A program made the position numbers and the translations under genes. A stretch of 64,000 bases of DNA from Apiotrichum sp. Y4204 (lineage: Eukaryota > Basidiomycota > Tremellomycetes > Trichosporonales > Trichosporonaceae): contig JAMYHL010000107.1 of assembly GCA_025531455.1 (NCBI GenBank), forward strand, positions 56,391-120,390, read 5' to 3'. The notes under the pieces are model-generated. The model saw only the letters and a list, made by a program, of their open reading frames with translations. It was not told the DNA's origin and searched no databases. This document shows, piece by piece, positions 36,194 to 48,700 of this stretch (position 1 is the first letter of the stretch; each line of letters begins with the position of its first letter).

Positions 36194-37222
36194 CTACGAG
36201 TGAGCTCCACGTGAACGACATCGACACCTACTCTTCACGCTGCGTCCGTAGCGCTCACCCTCCTCGCCCCCCGGTCCCCAACTATATGCACGCGCACCCT
36301 TTGGAAGACAGAGTAGCCACTGGCGCTGCTCCTTTCCCCCGTATTTATAGTTGGCCGGCGGGGACCGCACGAGTGCGAATTCTTGCTCATCAGATGTGTT
36401 CGTCTCGTTTTTCGTTTTTCGTTTTTCTCACCGTGGCCAGTCATCTGCTGTCAGTCCCGCTCGGAATATGTAGATAATGAAATACCTTTTCACCACCATG
36501 CAGAATAATGTGAAAGCTTCGCTTGGCGCCCGCGTCTATCTGGCTCAGAGCCAGCCGCAGTTTCTCCTCCTCAAATGCCCCGCTATGCATCAGTCTCAGC
36601 ACCCAACGACACGTACTCTTCCGGCTCGTCGTCATCCGAGCTGCTGTCGCTGTCGGTATCGCGTATCTCGCGGATTGTGTATCGCCCAATATCCCAGAGA
36701 ACTACATAAGCAGCGAAGAGATACCACAACTCACGCGTCCCCTTGCCGGGCTTCTCCCTGTCGGCACCTCTAATCAGCAAAACACATGACATCCACCCAC
36801 CCTCGTGGACGGCATACGACACGGGATGGACAGTCGTCTCGATAGCGAGATGGCTCGCCTCCTCGGGCCGCGAGAGACCTTCCATCAGCGGGCCCCTAAC
36901 CCTCCCTCACCCAGCATGCCCTTCGGCACCGCCCAGCTCACCAGCCCATCGCGGACGTGGAGCCTCAGATCGTAATGGTGAGCTGGAGTCAGAAACATCA
37001 GTAGTAAACCAACGTACCAGTCGCCTGGTGTCGCTGGATACACCAAAAGTTGCGATACCGCAGCGCCGGGAACCGCGATAGATCTTCCTCGTCAAAGTGC
37101 CCCGTCCGCGGCCGCTTCAGTCCCCCGTCCTCGCTGCCTTCCCTCCCTCGCTTGGGCGTCACGGTCACGGGCGTTTCCGAGCCGGAGCGGCCCCGAGTCT
37201 CCCGCTCTGCTTCTGAAGACAT
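36194..37222 (-). CDS. Stand-alone LigD-type 3'-phosphoesterase domain protein
   Basis: Reconstructed from seven exons on minus: 37222-37018, 36982-36911, 36878-36801, 36767-36735, 36701-36617, 36582-36486 and about 36385-36194; about 253 aa. Joining gives the phosphoesterase signature FWCIQRHQATAHHYDLRLHV, with the metal-binding His, His, Asp and Arg of bacterial LigD present, then SWAVPKGMLG, SHLAIETTVHPVSYAVHEG, GTLLWDIGRYTI, FHIILHGGEK, EFALVRSP and RQWLLCLPKG in the family's order. The enzyme removes 3'-ribonucleotide or 3'-phosphate ends from DNA breaks. No ligase or polymerase domain is attached. The N-terminus is basic with KRGREGSEDGGLKRPR, a likely nuclear signal. Introns are 32-36 nt except the last (about 100 nt), whose acceptor is uncertain (36386, 36382 or near 36404). 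Confidence 0.83.
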
Positions 37223-40200
37223 GTCAGTTCTTGTCAGTCGGGATGAGTGGGAACATCCAAGCCGCGATGTCGTTCTTTGGATGTTTGAGTGAACAGTCTT
37301 GCCACTGAACGAGTGACGTCGAGTGACGTGTGACCGCGTGGAATGTCATTTTAGCTTCCGCTCGTGGCTTATGTGAACCACCAGTACGGGATGGTGCCGA
37401 GCGCGGATGTGGTAGCGAGCACGCACTTGTTGATATTGAGGAACTGTTCAATCGTCGTTAATAACCAGCAATGCCACATCTCTGTCGGTTATGAGGATGG
37501 GCACAGATTGTAAAATGGCAGACATTTCACTCAACCGCTGGGAACGTCGCCAGTGGTCGTGCTACTGACACATTGTTGCGCCTCGTGAACGTCCAACATA
37601 AGTTCTACACTGTCTCTAGAATGATACATCCTGTTCAGCGGGACATGTCACTTCACAGCACATGCATGAAAGGAGCTTTGGTCTGCAAAGAAAACAAGAA
37701 TAAATAAAGAAAAATAAACACGAAATAAATACATAAATATAACATAAACCCCGAAAAATGAGGTCAAAGAAGTAAAAAAAAAAGCAGGCGCGTCGGGTTT
37801 TATCAAGAAATGCCACGCAGGGCCTACCGGAGATCATGCAGAGGAGTAAAGTAAACGAGCAGAGCGGACAATGCCGACTTCACTCGGCGATGCAACTCTC
37901 TCAGTGGGTTACGAATGGGCTCATGTCGCAACATTCCACCCTCAAACGCTGTCCACGATGAGCTCGAAGTCATGAACGTTCGTCAGACTCTCCCGATTTC
38001 AACCGAGCGACTTGGCCATCATCCACACCAAAACCCCCGAAAAGCTCGCAAAAAAAAAAATAGCCCAGTGGTCTCAATGATTAACGATTGAATGCCATCA
38101 ACGGGCCGTCAGAGATTGAGGGCACTGCCGGCACCGCCGCTCTCGGGATTGGACGTTTCCATTCCGGTCGATCAACGGTCTGTGCGATAACCACTTCCAT
38201 TCCAACTCGTTTATTCCGCCTCAATGCCATCTGTTTCTTGACCTGTGCTGTCCTTGACTTTGAGGCGGTCTACCCCGCATTCACGAATCCTGGCCTGCGT
38301 GTTTTGGCTAACCGTTGCGCTTCACTCAAGACATCACCAGTTGCGAGAGTGGTTAGCGTTGGACACGGAATGGGTTCCAAGGCAGGAGTGGGTCCAGCGC
38401 CAAGGCGTAGTACCCCAAATGGGGCCGCGCGCCACAGAGTCAGTCAGTACAGCCATACCCATCCCTCAAAGTATGTGCGCTGCGGGGGCCGGCACCGCAT
38501 CGAGGGCATTTCCCGGGGGTGGCGTTTCCAGCTGGGGCCCACAGGGCCACAGATCACATTCCAGACACGGACACTATCTCAACCGGCGGTACCGGCAAGC
38601 AATGATGGTTAATTGGCTGGAGACATCTCTGTATCCAGCTGGCGGAACGAACCGCTGCGAGGAACCCTTAGTTGGAGGAGTTCACACTGTTCTCATGGAC
38701 TCTGTGTGGAGAGTCGAGCGTTCGGGTTCGAGGAGCGGGATGGAGTTCTGGAAACCGAACATCTTCGTGTCGAGGTTCCGACGGGACTGCTTGAAGCTTT
38801 GGAGGGCGATAAGGGAAATCCAATCGCGATATTCCAATCGCTGTTGTTCGCGACCCTGCGATGCGGATGCTACGTCATACTGCATCCGAAGAAGCTGAGT
38901 ACGAGGCGGACTCCATGAAGGTCTGAGCGTGCTGTGTGCTGCGCGCAGCGTGCGGGACAGGTTCGTTCGCTAGGTCCTCTCTTCGGCACCCTAACGCCCT
39001 AACGCGGTCAACGATGCCCGACCAAGGGACATTGATGGACCCATCCATGGTCTCGATGCTAAGTCTAGCGAACATTGCCCAGGCACGGACGGCATGGCGG
39101 CACACGCGGGGCCCGCGTCTAAAACAGGCACAACCCCTGCCGGCCGGCATCACAGCAGTACTATACCGTAGCTGTAATGTGCAGAACGCAGAAGAAGTGC
39201 GAAGCGCACAAAGCCAACCTTGCAGCTAATCGGGGCCGTCCGGGTGCCCCGGGTTCCTAGATGGAGCGCGATCGGAGAACTGATGATGAGCGGCCGTCGA
39301 CGCAGAATGAATGGTCTGGAGGATCTTAGCGGCCGATTAGTGAGTTAGCTCTCTTATGATAGTCGGGAATGGGGACCCCCGCCATTCAAGCAGGCTTGGA
39401 CGGCGCCAAATTGGCTGATGTTCCACTGGTAGCATGCAGCTTCTCCTATCTCGGAGCGCAAACAGTAGCTCGGCAGCAGTAGTCGGTTCACCATCTGTGT
39501 CGACCGTGAGGCTAGCCCGTGGACGGTGTCCCGCATGTCCTGGTGTGAATGATGTCACACTTGCCATATGGAATCCGGCAAGTGGAAGAACCAAAGGGCC
39601 CCGAGATTTAGGGCTGCAGAGTCAGGAGGATGCTCAGGTGCTCAGGTGCTGTCTGACCCAGAAGTCACTATAGGGCTTTGTTGTGATCCCACAGAGGACT
39701 CGGAATAGCACCTTTGGCTTGGTGTGCAAGGTGCATATCCCAAACTCCCTGTGAGCTTTCAGTCCCCTAATCGATCGAGTCACGTTAATAGTTGTGAGAG
39801 GCGTCGCCCTCCTCGAGGTTGTTGTTACTGCCCCTGCGGGGCAGGCCTCTTGCGTCCTGCGAGCGCGTACTCGTAAAGTACTTTTACATGCCATGTTATG
39901 GCCCTTTCCGACGCGAGATCCATAATGGGATCTGTACTCGTCTCTCCTAGGATCCTAGGACCTACGACTCGCTGCACATTGCAGATTACGTGGGTGAACT
40001 TGCGGCAACAAAGTTACCGAGGGTGCGCCAAATATTGAGCCTACCACATGTATAGAACACTGGTAGGTGCACAGGACTCACCCAGTTGTGCACAGAGGTT
40101 ACTCGGCCGTCGCTGCTTCTCCGCAGTTACCGCTGCCGAGTCAGTTTCACCGGTGACTAGCTAGTTGCCGGCGGTGGTCGAAAGCAACGACAGCAACAGC

Positions 40201-42712
40201 TGGCTTGTCTTATCGCCTCAAACGATCAGTAAAAGTCACATGAGAGCACCTGCCGCGAGAATACCCCGTCATCAATTGGCCTCCGCGGCCCTCGGACGCC
40301 AGAGAGAGAAAAGCTTAACTCTTCCGGATGGTCCCAACTGGTCTGGAAGCGAGAGCGTTAGGAGCTAGAGAGCACAGACCATTGCGGCCCGCATGGCGAC
40401 CCAACATCTGCAGCATCTGGGCACTGACCGAGGTTAGCTTCGGTGGGATCTATGGACGTTGTCTCGGCTGCTCTGGCCACGGCATGTTTCTGTTCCTGCT
40501 TGGCCTGCGCCCGCAACTTGCTCCACTGATGCGATCAAACGATGGCGGAGCCAAGCAGGAACGCGCTGGTCAGGTGGTAGCTGTCGGCCACTGATCACTG
40601 ATCACTTGGTCACTGGTCAATGTCGCGTTACGTGTATGCGGGCGTTCATTTTGGCTGCAAGCTGCAGTACGGAGAGGCCGAGATGAAGGAACAGGGGGAG
40701 GAATGTTTCACCAGATGAGAACTCTGGGCTTTGCATCCACCGGCGATGAGCGAGACGAGTTTTGCGGGCCGTGTGGGTCATGACGCAAGCTTAATGTTGG
40801 CGGCGTCAAGGTTTGGTGGGCACACAGAGGGGAGGGGGGTGCCGGCCGCAGGCACACATTCATCAGCAGCTTCCGGGGTGCCTCATCGTGACCGCTCAGG
40901 TCCCAAGCCACAATGGCATGGGCTGGAGGAGACGGTGTACATGTGCATAGGAGTGCAATGTGAGAAGGCAATAGGCGGATGGGATGGTCTCGGATGGTGA
41001 TGGTGAGGCATGTGGCAGCAGCGGGGGCGGCGGGCGGCGGCAGGCGGCGGCAGGGGCTTGCGGACATGGGCCCCGCGTGGGGCGTGGGGCCCTGCATGCC
41101 CTGCAAAAAAACTGGATAAACTAGGTTGACAAGATTGGGACCTCCGTCTCATGTGACCTCGTGCCAGTCGCCGCGAGTCGCGTTCGAAACAGCGCCAGAA
41201 TTCCGGTATTCGCGGGGGAGTGGGATCCACCAGAGGGGAGGAACCACGCGCTCTCTTGTTAGGTTTGCTTTTTTCCTTCCATCGCCGGGCTCGTGCCGCA
41301 GACCAACACCAGAGTAGTATCCGGGCTCTACTCATTACTGAACTCGCTCTGCCCGTGCTCTCTTAACCCTAACTGTTGCTTATTTTAGTCTGCGGGCCCT
41401 TGCTCGCAACCCAGAAAGCTCGCGACCGGAATCGCCGGTTTGGGATCAGCGGCGTGCCCAAGGACCCAAGGACTCAGCGGGCCAGCGACCCAGTAGCGTG
41501 AACATTGCAGCGCATGGTTTCTGAGGAATTAATGAACCTCTTACGCAACGTGGTGATACGCGGCGGCGCCTCGGTGCGGCATCTGGGCTGCGACCGCGAC
41601 GTGCGGACGCGACGCGCCCGCCAGGACCCTTGGCAGCTGATCTAGTCTCATTCCCTCCACATTTCCACTTTGCTCAACTGAGTCTCCGCGCTTCCTGGCC
41701 CACTGCACGTCCACTTCCTGTCGGACATGCTTGAGTGGTGGCTTCTGCCTATACCCTGGTCCCTGTACTGGGAATAGACTAAGGCCTGAGGGCCCCGAGC
41801 GACATGCTTGCTCGTGAGTTCGGCTTCGACCCATTGCGGATCCACAGGCATTCCTGGGAGCGTCAAGCTCAGTCTTGCCAATGTGCTCTCCTCTTCCCAG
41901 AACAAGGGCAGATCGAGGCGGAGTGCGTTTCCTAACCTGCCGATTCCTTCGCGTTCCTCCTCCTCCCCTCTCCCCTCTCTCACCTGCCCTAAACTCTCAC
42001 CCTCGACGTGCCCATGAACCTCGAGAGCCCCGCAGCCTCCACAGCCCATCCCCGCTACCCCGCACACATGGATGTGGAGCGCCGAGTCACGCGCCCCCGC
42101 GCACCGGTTATCCACACCCTTGGGACGTTCGTTCAGATGTCCCTGCTGTTCCATGCAAGTTAGCCAAACCTTCTAATCTGGGCCGCGAGTCGAGACATGA
42201 GCAGACGTCGTTTCCGCCTCGGACGCCAACCGCAAGGACAACAGCCTCAGAGGTGCCCCGGATCAGACAGGTCTAGGGGTTTCGTGAGGTTGTCCTGCGT
42301 CATTGGCACTGTGCCGCGGCCGGAGAACCGCGGAGGCGAAGCGCCGACGCAGAAGACGAGAGTCCTAGCGTCCTAGCCGCTGTTTTCCAGTAGCGCACTC
42401 CCAGTATCCTCGTCTCAACTGACCGCCGGTACTCGCTCTCCATTCTCCCGATCTGGCTGTTCGTGATACCCGACTGACCTCTGAATGATATATAACAACT
42501 CGACGACAGGCTGCTACTGATATTCGTGCGCCGCCGCCTCTCACTGGCGACTCGACATTCTTACCCACCGCTGACATTCTTTTTCCGTAGTGATCGTATC
42601 AAGGTTCTAGAGTCGATCCGAAGTCGACTCTATCGCGCTCTCCCTTGCCTACTCGGCCAGCTCGACTCGACGTCCTCATCCAGTCACTCATAACACCCCC
42701 CGACACACACGT
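37223..42712. other. Gene-poor block, 5.5 kb
   Basis: Composition shifts from AT-rich patches (37680-37790) to balanced DNA, without the third-codon GC bias of the genes. ORFs up to 217 aa (38245-38898, 38088-38612) have no domain-like content. A CTGCCCC/GGGGCAG hairpin lies at about 39828-39844. No transposase or reverse-transcriptase motifs seen. The right end (about 42480-42712) should hold the CFEM gene promoter; GATATATAAC lies at 42487-42496. Confidence 0.5.
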
Positions 42713-45700
42713 ATGAAGGCCTGGACCTACGCCCTTGTGGCGTTCCTCGCCACGAGCCCGTTCGTTGCGGCCCAGGAGCCGCCCCTCGACGGCCTTTCCC
42801 AGTGCGCCTCCGACTGCATCCGCGGCGCCGTCGCTTCCCAGGGCTGCGCAGGCGAGAACGACACCGCCTGCCTCTGCACTGACGCTTTCAAGTCGGCTGC
42901 CGCCAGCTGTCTTGTCCCCAAGTGCACCCCCGAGGACATCTCCGCCGCTCTCGCTCTCTCCAGCAAGCGCTGCTCTGGTGCGGGTACCTCCCCCTCCCCC
43001 CCTGCGGAGTCCTCCCCGGAACCTACGTCCGAGGCCCCCTCGCCGACTCCTGAGCCCACGTCCGAGGCCCCTTCGCCTACTGCCGAGCCCACGTCTGCTG
43101 AGCCCTCTGCTGAGCCCTCTGCTGAGCCCTCTGCTGAGCCCACCTCGATTGAGGCTCCTTCCCCGTCCGACTCCACCGCCCCGTCTCCCACCGAATCGTC
43201 TACTGCTCCTGGCCCCACTGGCAACCCTGGTGGTCTCTCGGACTGTGGTACTCAATGCCTGAAGGACGCCATCGCCTCGCAGGGCTGCAAGGGCGACACC
43301 GACACTGCTTGTCTCTGCACCCCCGCGTTCCAGGGCGATGCGGCCAGCTGCCTCTCTTCGAAGTGCCCCGAGGACATCCCCGCCGCTCTCGCCCTTTCTA
43401 AGGAGCGTTGCTCTGGTGGTTCGGCCAGCAGCGCCACCCCTCCTGCCAGTGAGACTCCTTCGGCCACCGACTCTTCTACTCCTCCCACCTCCACCGGTAA
43501 CCCGGGCGGTCTCTCGGACTGCGGCACCCAGTGCCTCAAGGACGCCATCGCGTCGCAGGGTTGCAAGGGGGACACCGACACCGCCTGCCTCTGCACCACC
43601 GCCTTCCAGGGCGCCGCGGCCGGCTGCCTCACCTCGAAGTGCCCCGAGGACATCCCGGCTGCTCTCGCTCTTTCCAAGGAGCGCTGCTCTGGCGGTTCTG
43701 GCGGCGCTAGCTCCACGGACTCGAACCCAACTTCCACTGCCTCGCCCCCGTCCCCGACCGGCGGCTCCGGCGGCAACCCCGGCGGCCTCTCGGACTGCGG
43801 CACCCAGTGTCTCAAGGACGCCATCGCCTCTCAGGGTTGCAAGAGCGACACTGACACCGCTTGCCTCTGCACCACTGCTTTCCAGGGCGCTGCTGCCGGC
43901 TGCCTCACCTCGAAGTGCCCCGAGGACATTCCGAAGGCTCTCGCTCTTTCCAAGGAGCGCTGCTCCGGTGGCTCTGGTGGCAACGGTGGCTCGCCCACTT
44001 CCGGTGCTCCCCCTTCTTCGACTGGCGGCTCCGGCTCCGGTGGTAACCCCGGCGGCCTCTCGGACTGCGGTACTCAATGCCTCAAGGACGCCATCGCCTC
44101 TCAGGGTTGCAAGAGCGACACCGACACCGCCTGCCTCTGCACCACCGCATTCCAGGGCGCCGCGGCCGGCTGCCTCACCTCGAAGTGCCCCGAGGACATT
44201 CCGAAGGCCCTCGCCCTTTCTAAGGAGCGCTGCTCCGGCGGCTCCGGTGGCGGCTCCGGCTCTGGCTCGGGCTCCGGCTCTGGGTCCGGCTCTGGCTCCG
44301 GCTCTGGCAGCGGCTCCGGCGGCTCCGGCGGCAACACTGGCCTCTCTGCCTGCGGTACCCAGTGTCTCAAGGACGCGATCGCCAAGCAGGGATGCAAGAG
44401 CGAGACCGACACCGCCTGCCTCTGCACCTCGGCCTTCCAGGGCGTCGCTGCCTCCTGCTTGACCGCCAAGTGCCCCGCCGACATTCCCGCCGCTCTCGCC
44501 CTCTCTAAGCAGCGTTGCTCTGGTGGCTCTGGTGGATCCGGTGGCGGTTCGGGTGGCGCTCCTACTTCCGCTAAGCCCCAGGGCCCCGGCGCCACGGACG
44601 TCTGCCACGACAAGACCATTACCAAGGAGCACACTGTCACTGTCACTGTTACTGCTGGTGGCTCTAAGCCCACGGGCGGCAACAGTGGTGGCTCCGGCTC
44701 CGGCTCCGGCTCTGGCTCTGGTTCGGGCTCTGGCTCTGGCTCCGGCGGCAACCCGGGCGGTCTCTCGGACTGTGGCACCCAGTGCCTCAAGGACGCGATC
44801 GCCAAGCAGGGATGCAAGAGCGAGACCGACACCGCTTGTCTTTGCACCTCCGCCTTCCAGGGCGTCGCCGCTTCTTGCCTCACCTCCAAGTGCCCCCAGG
44901 ACATTGCTGCTGCTCTTGCTCTCTCGAAGGAGCGCTGCTCCGGTGGTAACGGTGGCGGTTCTGGCTCCGGCTCGGGCTCGGGCTCTGGCTCTGGCAGCGG
45001 CTCTGGCTCTGGCTCTGGTTCGGGCTCCGGCTCTGGCTCTGGCTCCGGCGGCAACCCCGGCGGTCTCTCGGACTGTGGCACCCAGTGCCTCAAGGACGCG
45101 ATCACCAAGCAGGGATGCAAGAGCGAGACCGACACCGCTTGTCTTTGCACCTCCGCCTTCCAGGGCGTCGCTGCTTCTTGCCTTACTTCCAAGTGCCCCC
45201 AGGACATCGCCGCCGCTCTTGCTCTCTCCAAGGAGCGCTGCTCCGGTGGTAACGGTGGCGGCTCTGGCTCTGGCTCTGGCTCTGGCTCAGGCTCCGGCTC
45301 TGGCAACGGTTCGGGCTCCGGCTCCGGCTCTGGCAACGGCGGCGGCAGCGGTGGCTCCGGCGGCAACCCCGGCGGCCTGTCCGACTGCGGCACTCAATGC
45401 CTCAAGGACGCGATCGCCTCGCAGGGGTGCAAGGGTGAGACCGACACTGCTTGCCTCTGCACCACCGCTTTCCAGGGTGCCGCTGCTGGCTGCCTGACCT
45501 CGAAGTGCCCCGAGGACATTTCGAAGGCCCTCGCTCTTTCCAAGGAGCGCTGCTCTGGCGGTAGCGGTGGCGGCTCTGGCTCCGGCTCCGGCTCCGGCAA
45601 CGGTAACGGAAACGGTGGTGGTAACGGCTCTGGCAACGGCAACGGCGGCGGCAACGGTGGTGGCAGCGGCGGCAGCGGCGGTAACCCCGGCGGCCTGTCT

Positions 45701-48700
45701 GACTGCGGTACCCAGTGCCTCAAGGACGCGATCGCCTCGCAGGGCTGCAAGGGTGAGACCGACACTGCTTGCCTCTGCACCACCGCTTTCCAGGGTGCCG
45801 CTGCTGGCTGCCTCACCTCGAAGTGCCCCGAGGACATTTCGAAGGCTCTCGCCCTCTCCAAGGAGCGTTGCTCCGGTGGCTCTGGTGGCTCCGGCGGTTC
45901 CGGCGGTGCCACTTCTGGCGGCTCCGGTCCCAGCCCGACTACCTCGACTGGTGGCTCGACTCCCTCCTCCGGCACCGGCGGCAACCCCGGCGGCCTCTCG
46001 GACTGCGGCACTCAGTGCTTGAAGGACGCGATGGCTCAGCAGGGCTGCAAGGGCGAGACTGACACTGCCTGTCTCTGCACCACTGCTTTCCAGGGTGTCG
46101 CTGCTGGCTGCCTTACCTCGAAGTGCCCCCAGGACATTCCGGCCGCGCTTGCCCTCTCGAAGGAACGCTGCTCCGGCGGCTCCGGCGGCACTCCCTCCGG
46201 CGGTGCCACCTCGGGCGGCTCCGGCCCTAGCCCTACCTCTTCGACCGGCGGCTCGACTCCCTCGTCCGGCACCGGTGGCAACCCCGGTGGTCTCTCTGAC
46301 TGCGGCACCCAGTGCCTCAAGGACGCCATCGCGTCGCAGGGTTGCAAGGGCGACACCGACACCGCCTGCCTCTGCACCACCGCTTTCCAGGGCGCCGCGG
46401 CCGGCTGCCTGACCTCGAAGTGCCCCCAGGACATTCCCGCTGCCCTCGCGCTGTCCAAGGAGCGCTGCTCCGGCGCTGGTGCCTCGTCGACCGCCGGTCC
46501 CACCTCTGGCCCCACCGGCGGTGGTGAGTCTTCGGCCGCCCCCTCGCCTACCTCGTCCGGCTCTGGCACGACCCCTTCGTCCGGCGGTGGCAACCCCGGC
46601 GGTCTGTCCGACTGCGGTACCCAGTGCCTCAAGGACGCCATCGCCGCTCAGGGCTGCAAGGGCGACACCGACACTGCCTGCCTGTGTACTTCGGCCTTCC
46701 AGGGCGTCGCTGCCGGCTGCTTGAGCTCCAAGTGCCCCCAGGACATTCCCGCCGCGCTTGCGCTCTCGAAGGAGCGTTGCTCCGGCGCTGGTGCTTCGTC
46801 GACCGCTGGTCCCACGTCGGGCCCTACCGGTGGCGAGTCCTCGGCCGCCCCCTCGCCTACCTCGTCCGGCTCTCCCACCACCCCTTCGTCCGGCGGTAAC
46901 CCCGGCGGTCTGTCCGACTGCGGTACTCAGTGCCTCAAGGACGCCATCGCCGCTCAGGGCTGCAAGGGCGACACCGACACTGCCTGCCTCTGTACCTCGG
47001 CCTTCCAGGGCGTCGCTGCCGGCTGCTTGAGCTCCAAGTGCCCCCAGGACATTCCCGCCGCGCTTGCGCTCTCGAAGGAGCGTTGCTCCGGCGCCGGCGC
47101 GTCTTCGACCGCTTCTCCCACCTCCGGCCCTACTAGCGCCCCCGCCGAGTCTTCCGCTCCTGCCTCGGAGACCAGCTCCGGCGGTTCCACTCAGCCCACT
47201 TCAGGCGGTAACCCCGGTGGCCTGTCCGACTGTGGCACCAAGTGTCTCAAGGACGCGATTGCCTCTCAGGGCTGCAAGGGTGACACCGACACCGCTTGCC
47301 TGTGCACTCCCGAGTTCCAGAACGCCGCCGCTGCATGCCTTGTCCCGAACTGCCCCGACGACATCTCCAAGGCCCTCGCTCTTTCCAAGGAGCGTTGCTC
47401 GGGTGCTTCCTCCTCGGCCGCTCCCACTTCCGGCCCCACTAGCGCTCCCGCCGAGTCCTCGGCCGCCCCGTCGCCTACCAGCTCTGCCGGCCCGACCGAG
47501 CCTTCGTCCGGTGGCAACCCCGGCGGTCTCTCGGACTGCGGCACCCAGTGTCTGAAGGACGCCATCGCCGCGCAGGGCTGCAAGGGCGACACTGACACGG
47601 CGTGTCTCTGCACCTCGGCCTTCCAGGGCGTCGCCGCTGGCTGCCTCTCGTCCAAGTGCCCGCAGGATATCCCGGCTGCCCTCGCGCTCTCGAAGGAGCG
47701 CTGCTCGGGTGCTTCCTCCTCGGCCGCTCCCACTTCAGGCCCCACTAGCGCCCCCGCCGAGTCCTCGGCCGCCCCTACGTCTTCGGTCGCTCCCTCGCCC
47801 GTTGAGTCCTCCACCGCTGCTCCCACGTCGACCGGCAACCCCGGTGGCCTTTCGGACTGCGGAACTGCCTGCCTGAAGGAGGCCATGGAGAAGCAGGGGT
47901 GCAAGGGCGAGACCGACACCGCCTGCCTGTGCACCTCGGACTTCCAGAACGCCGCCGCTTCGTGCCTTGTTCCCAAGTGCCCCGCCGACATTTCCAAGGC
48001 TCTCGCCCTCTCGAAGGAGCGCTGCTCCGGCGGTGCTTCCTCGGCCTCTCCCACCTCGGGTCCCACCAGCGCCCCCGTTGAGTCCTCGGCCGCCCCTACC
48101 AGTGCCCCGGAGTCGTCGGCTTCCCCGTCGCCTACTAGCTCTGCCGGCACCACCGAGCCCTCGTCGGGTGGCAACCCCGGCGGTCTCTCCGACTGCGGCA
48201 CCGCCTGCTTGAAGGAGGCGATCGAGAAGCAGGGCTGCAAGGGCGACACCGACACCGCCTGCCTCTGCACTCCCGAGTTCCAGAACGCCGCGGCCTCGTG
48301 CCTCATCCCCAAGTGCCCCGCCGACATCTCCAAGGCCCTCGCTCTTTCTAAGGAACGTTGCTCCGGCGCTGCTTCGTCCTCGGCTGCCCCCACCTCTGGC
48401 CCCACCAGCGCCCCCGCCGAGTCTTCGGTCGTTCCCTCCCCCACGAGCTCTGCTGCCCCAACCCAGTCTTCATCCGGTGGCAACCCCGGTGGTCTTTCGG
48501 ACTGTGGAACCGCTTGCCTGAAGGAGGCCATGGAGAAGCAGGGCTGCAAGGGCGAGACGGACACCGCTTGCCTCTGCACTTCGGACTTCCAGAACGCCGC
48601 CGCGGGATGCCTTGTCCCCAAGTGCCCCGACGACATCCAGAAGGCCCTTGCCCTCTCTAAGGAGCGCTGCTCTGCCCCGTCGAGCGGTGGCCCCTCGCCT

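Noticed and set aside
38088..38898. Two overlapping plus-strand ORFs (174 and 217 aa) in the gene-poor block
   Set aside because: No domain-like segments, no start context or splice evidence, and composition unlike neighbouring genes.
39780..39900. LTR-like segment with a GCCCC/GGGGC hairpin
   Set aside because: No TG...CA boundaries with a second copy, and no retroelement protein nearby.
42599..44632. 677-aa antisense ORF over the CFEM gene (others of 190-606 aa follow to 49086)
   Set aside because: Mirror of the repeat-encoding strand: GC-rich codons and a fixed repeat frame remove stops on the opposite strand. Translation is Pro/Glu or Gly/Ala low complexity without a domain, while the plus strand has a signal peptide and CFEM units.
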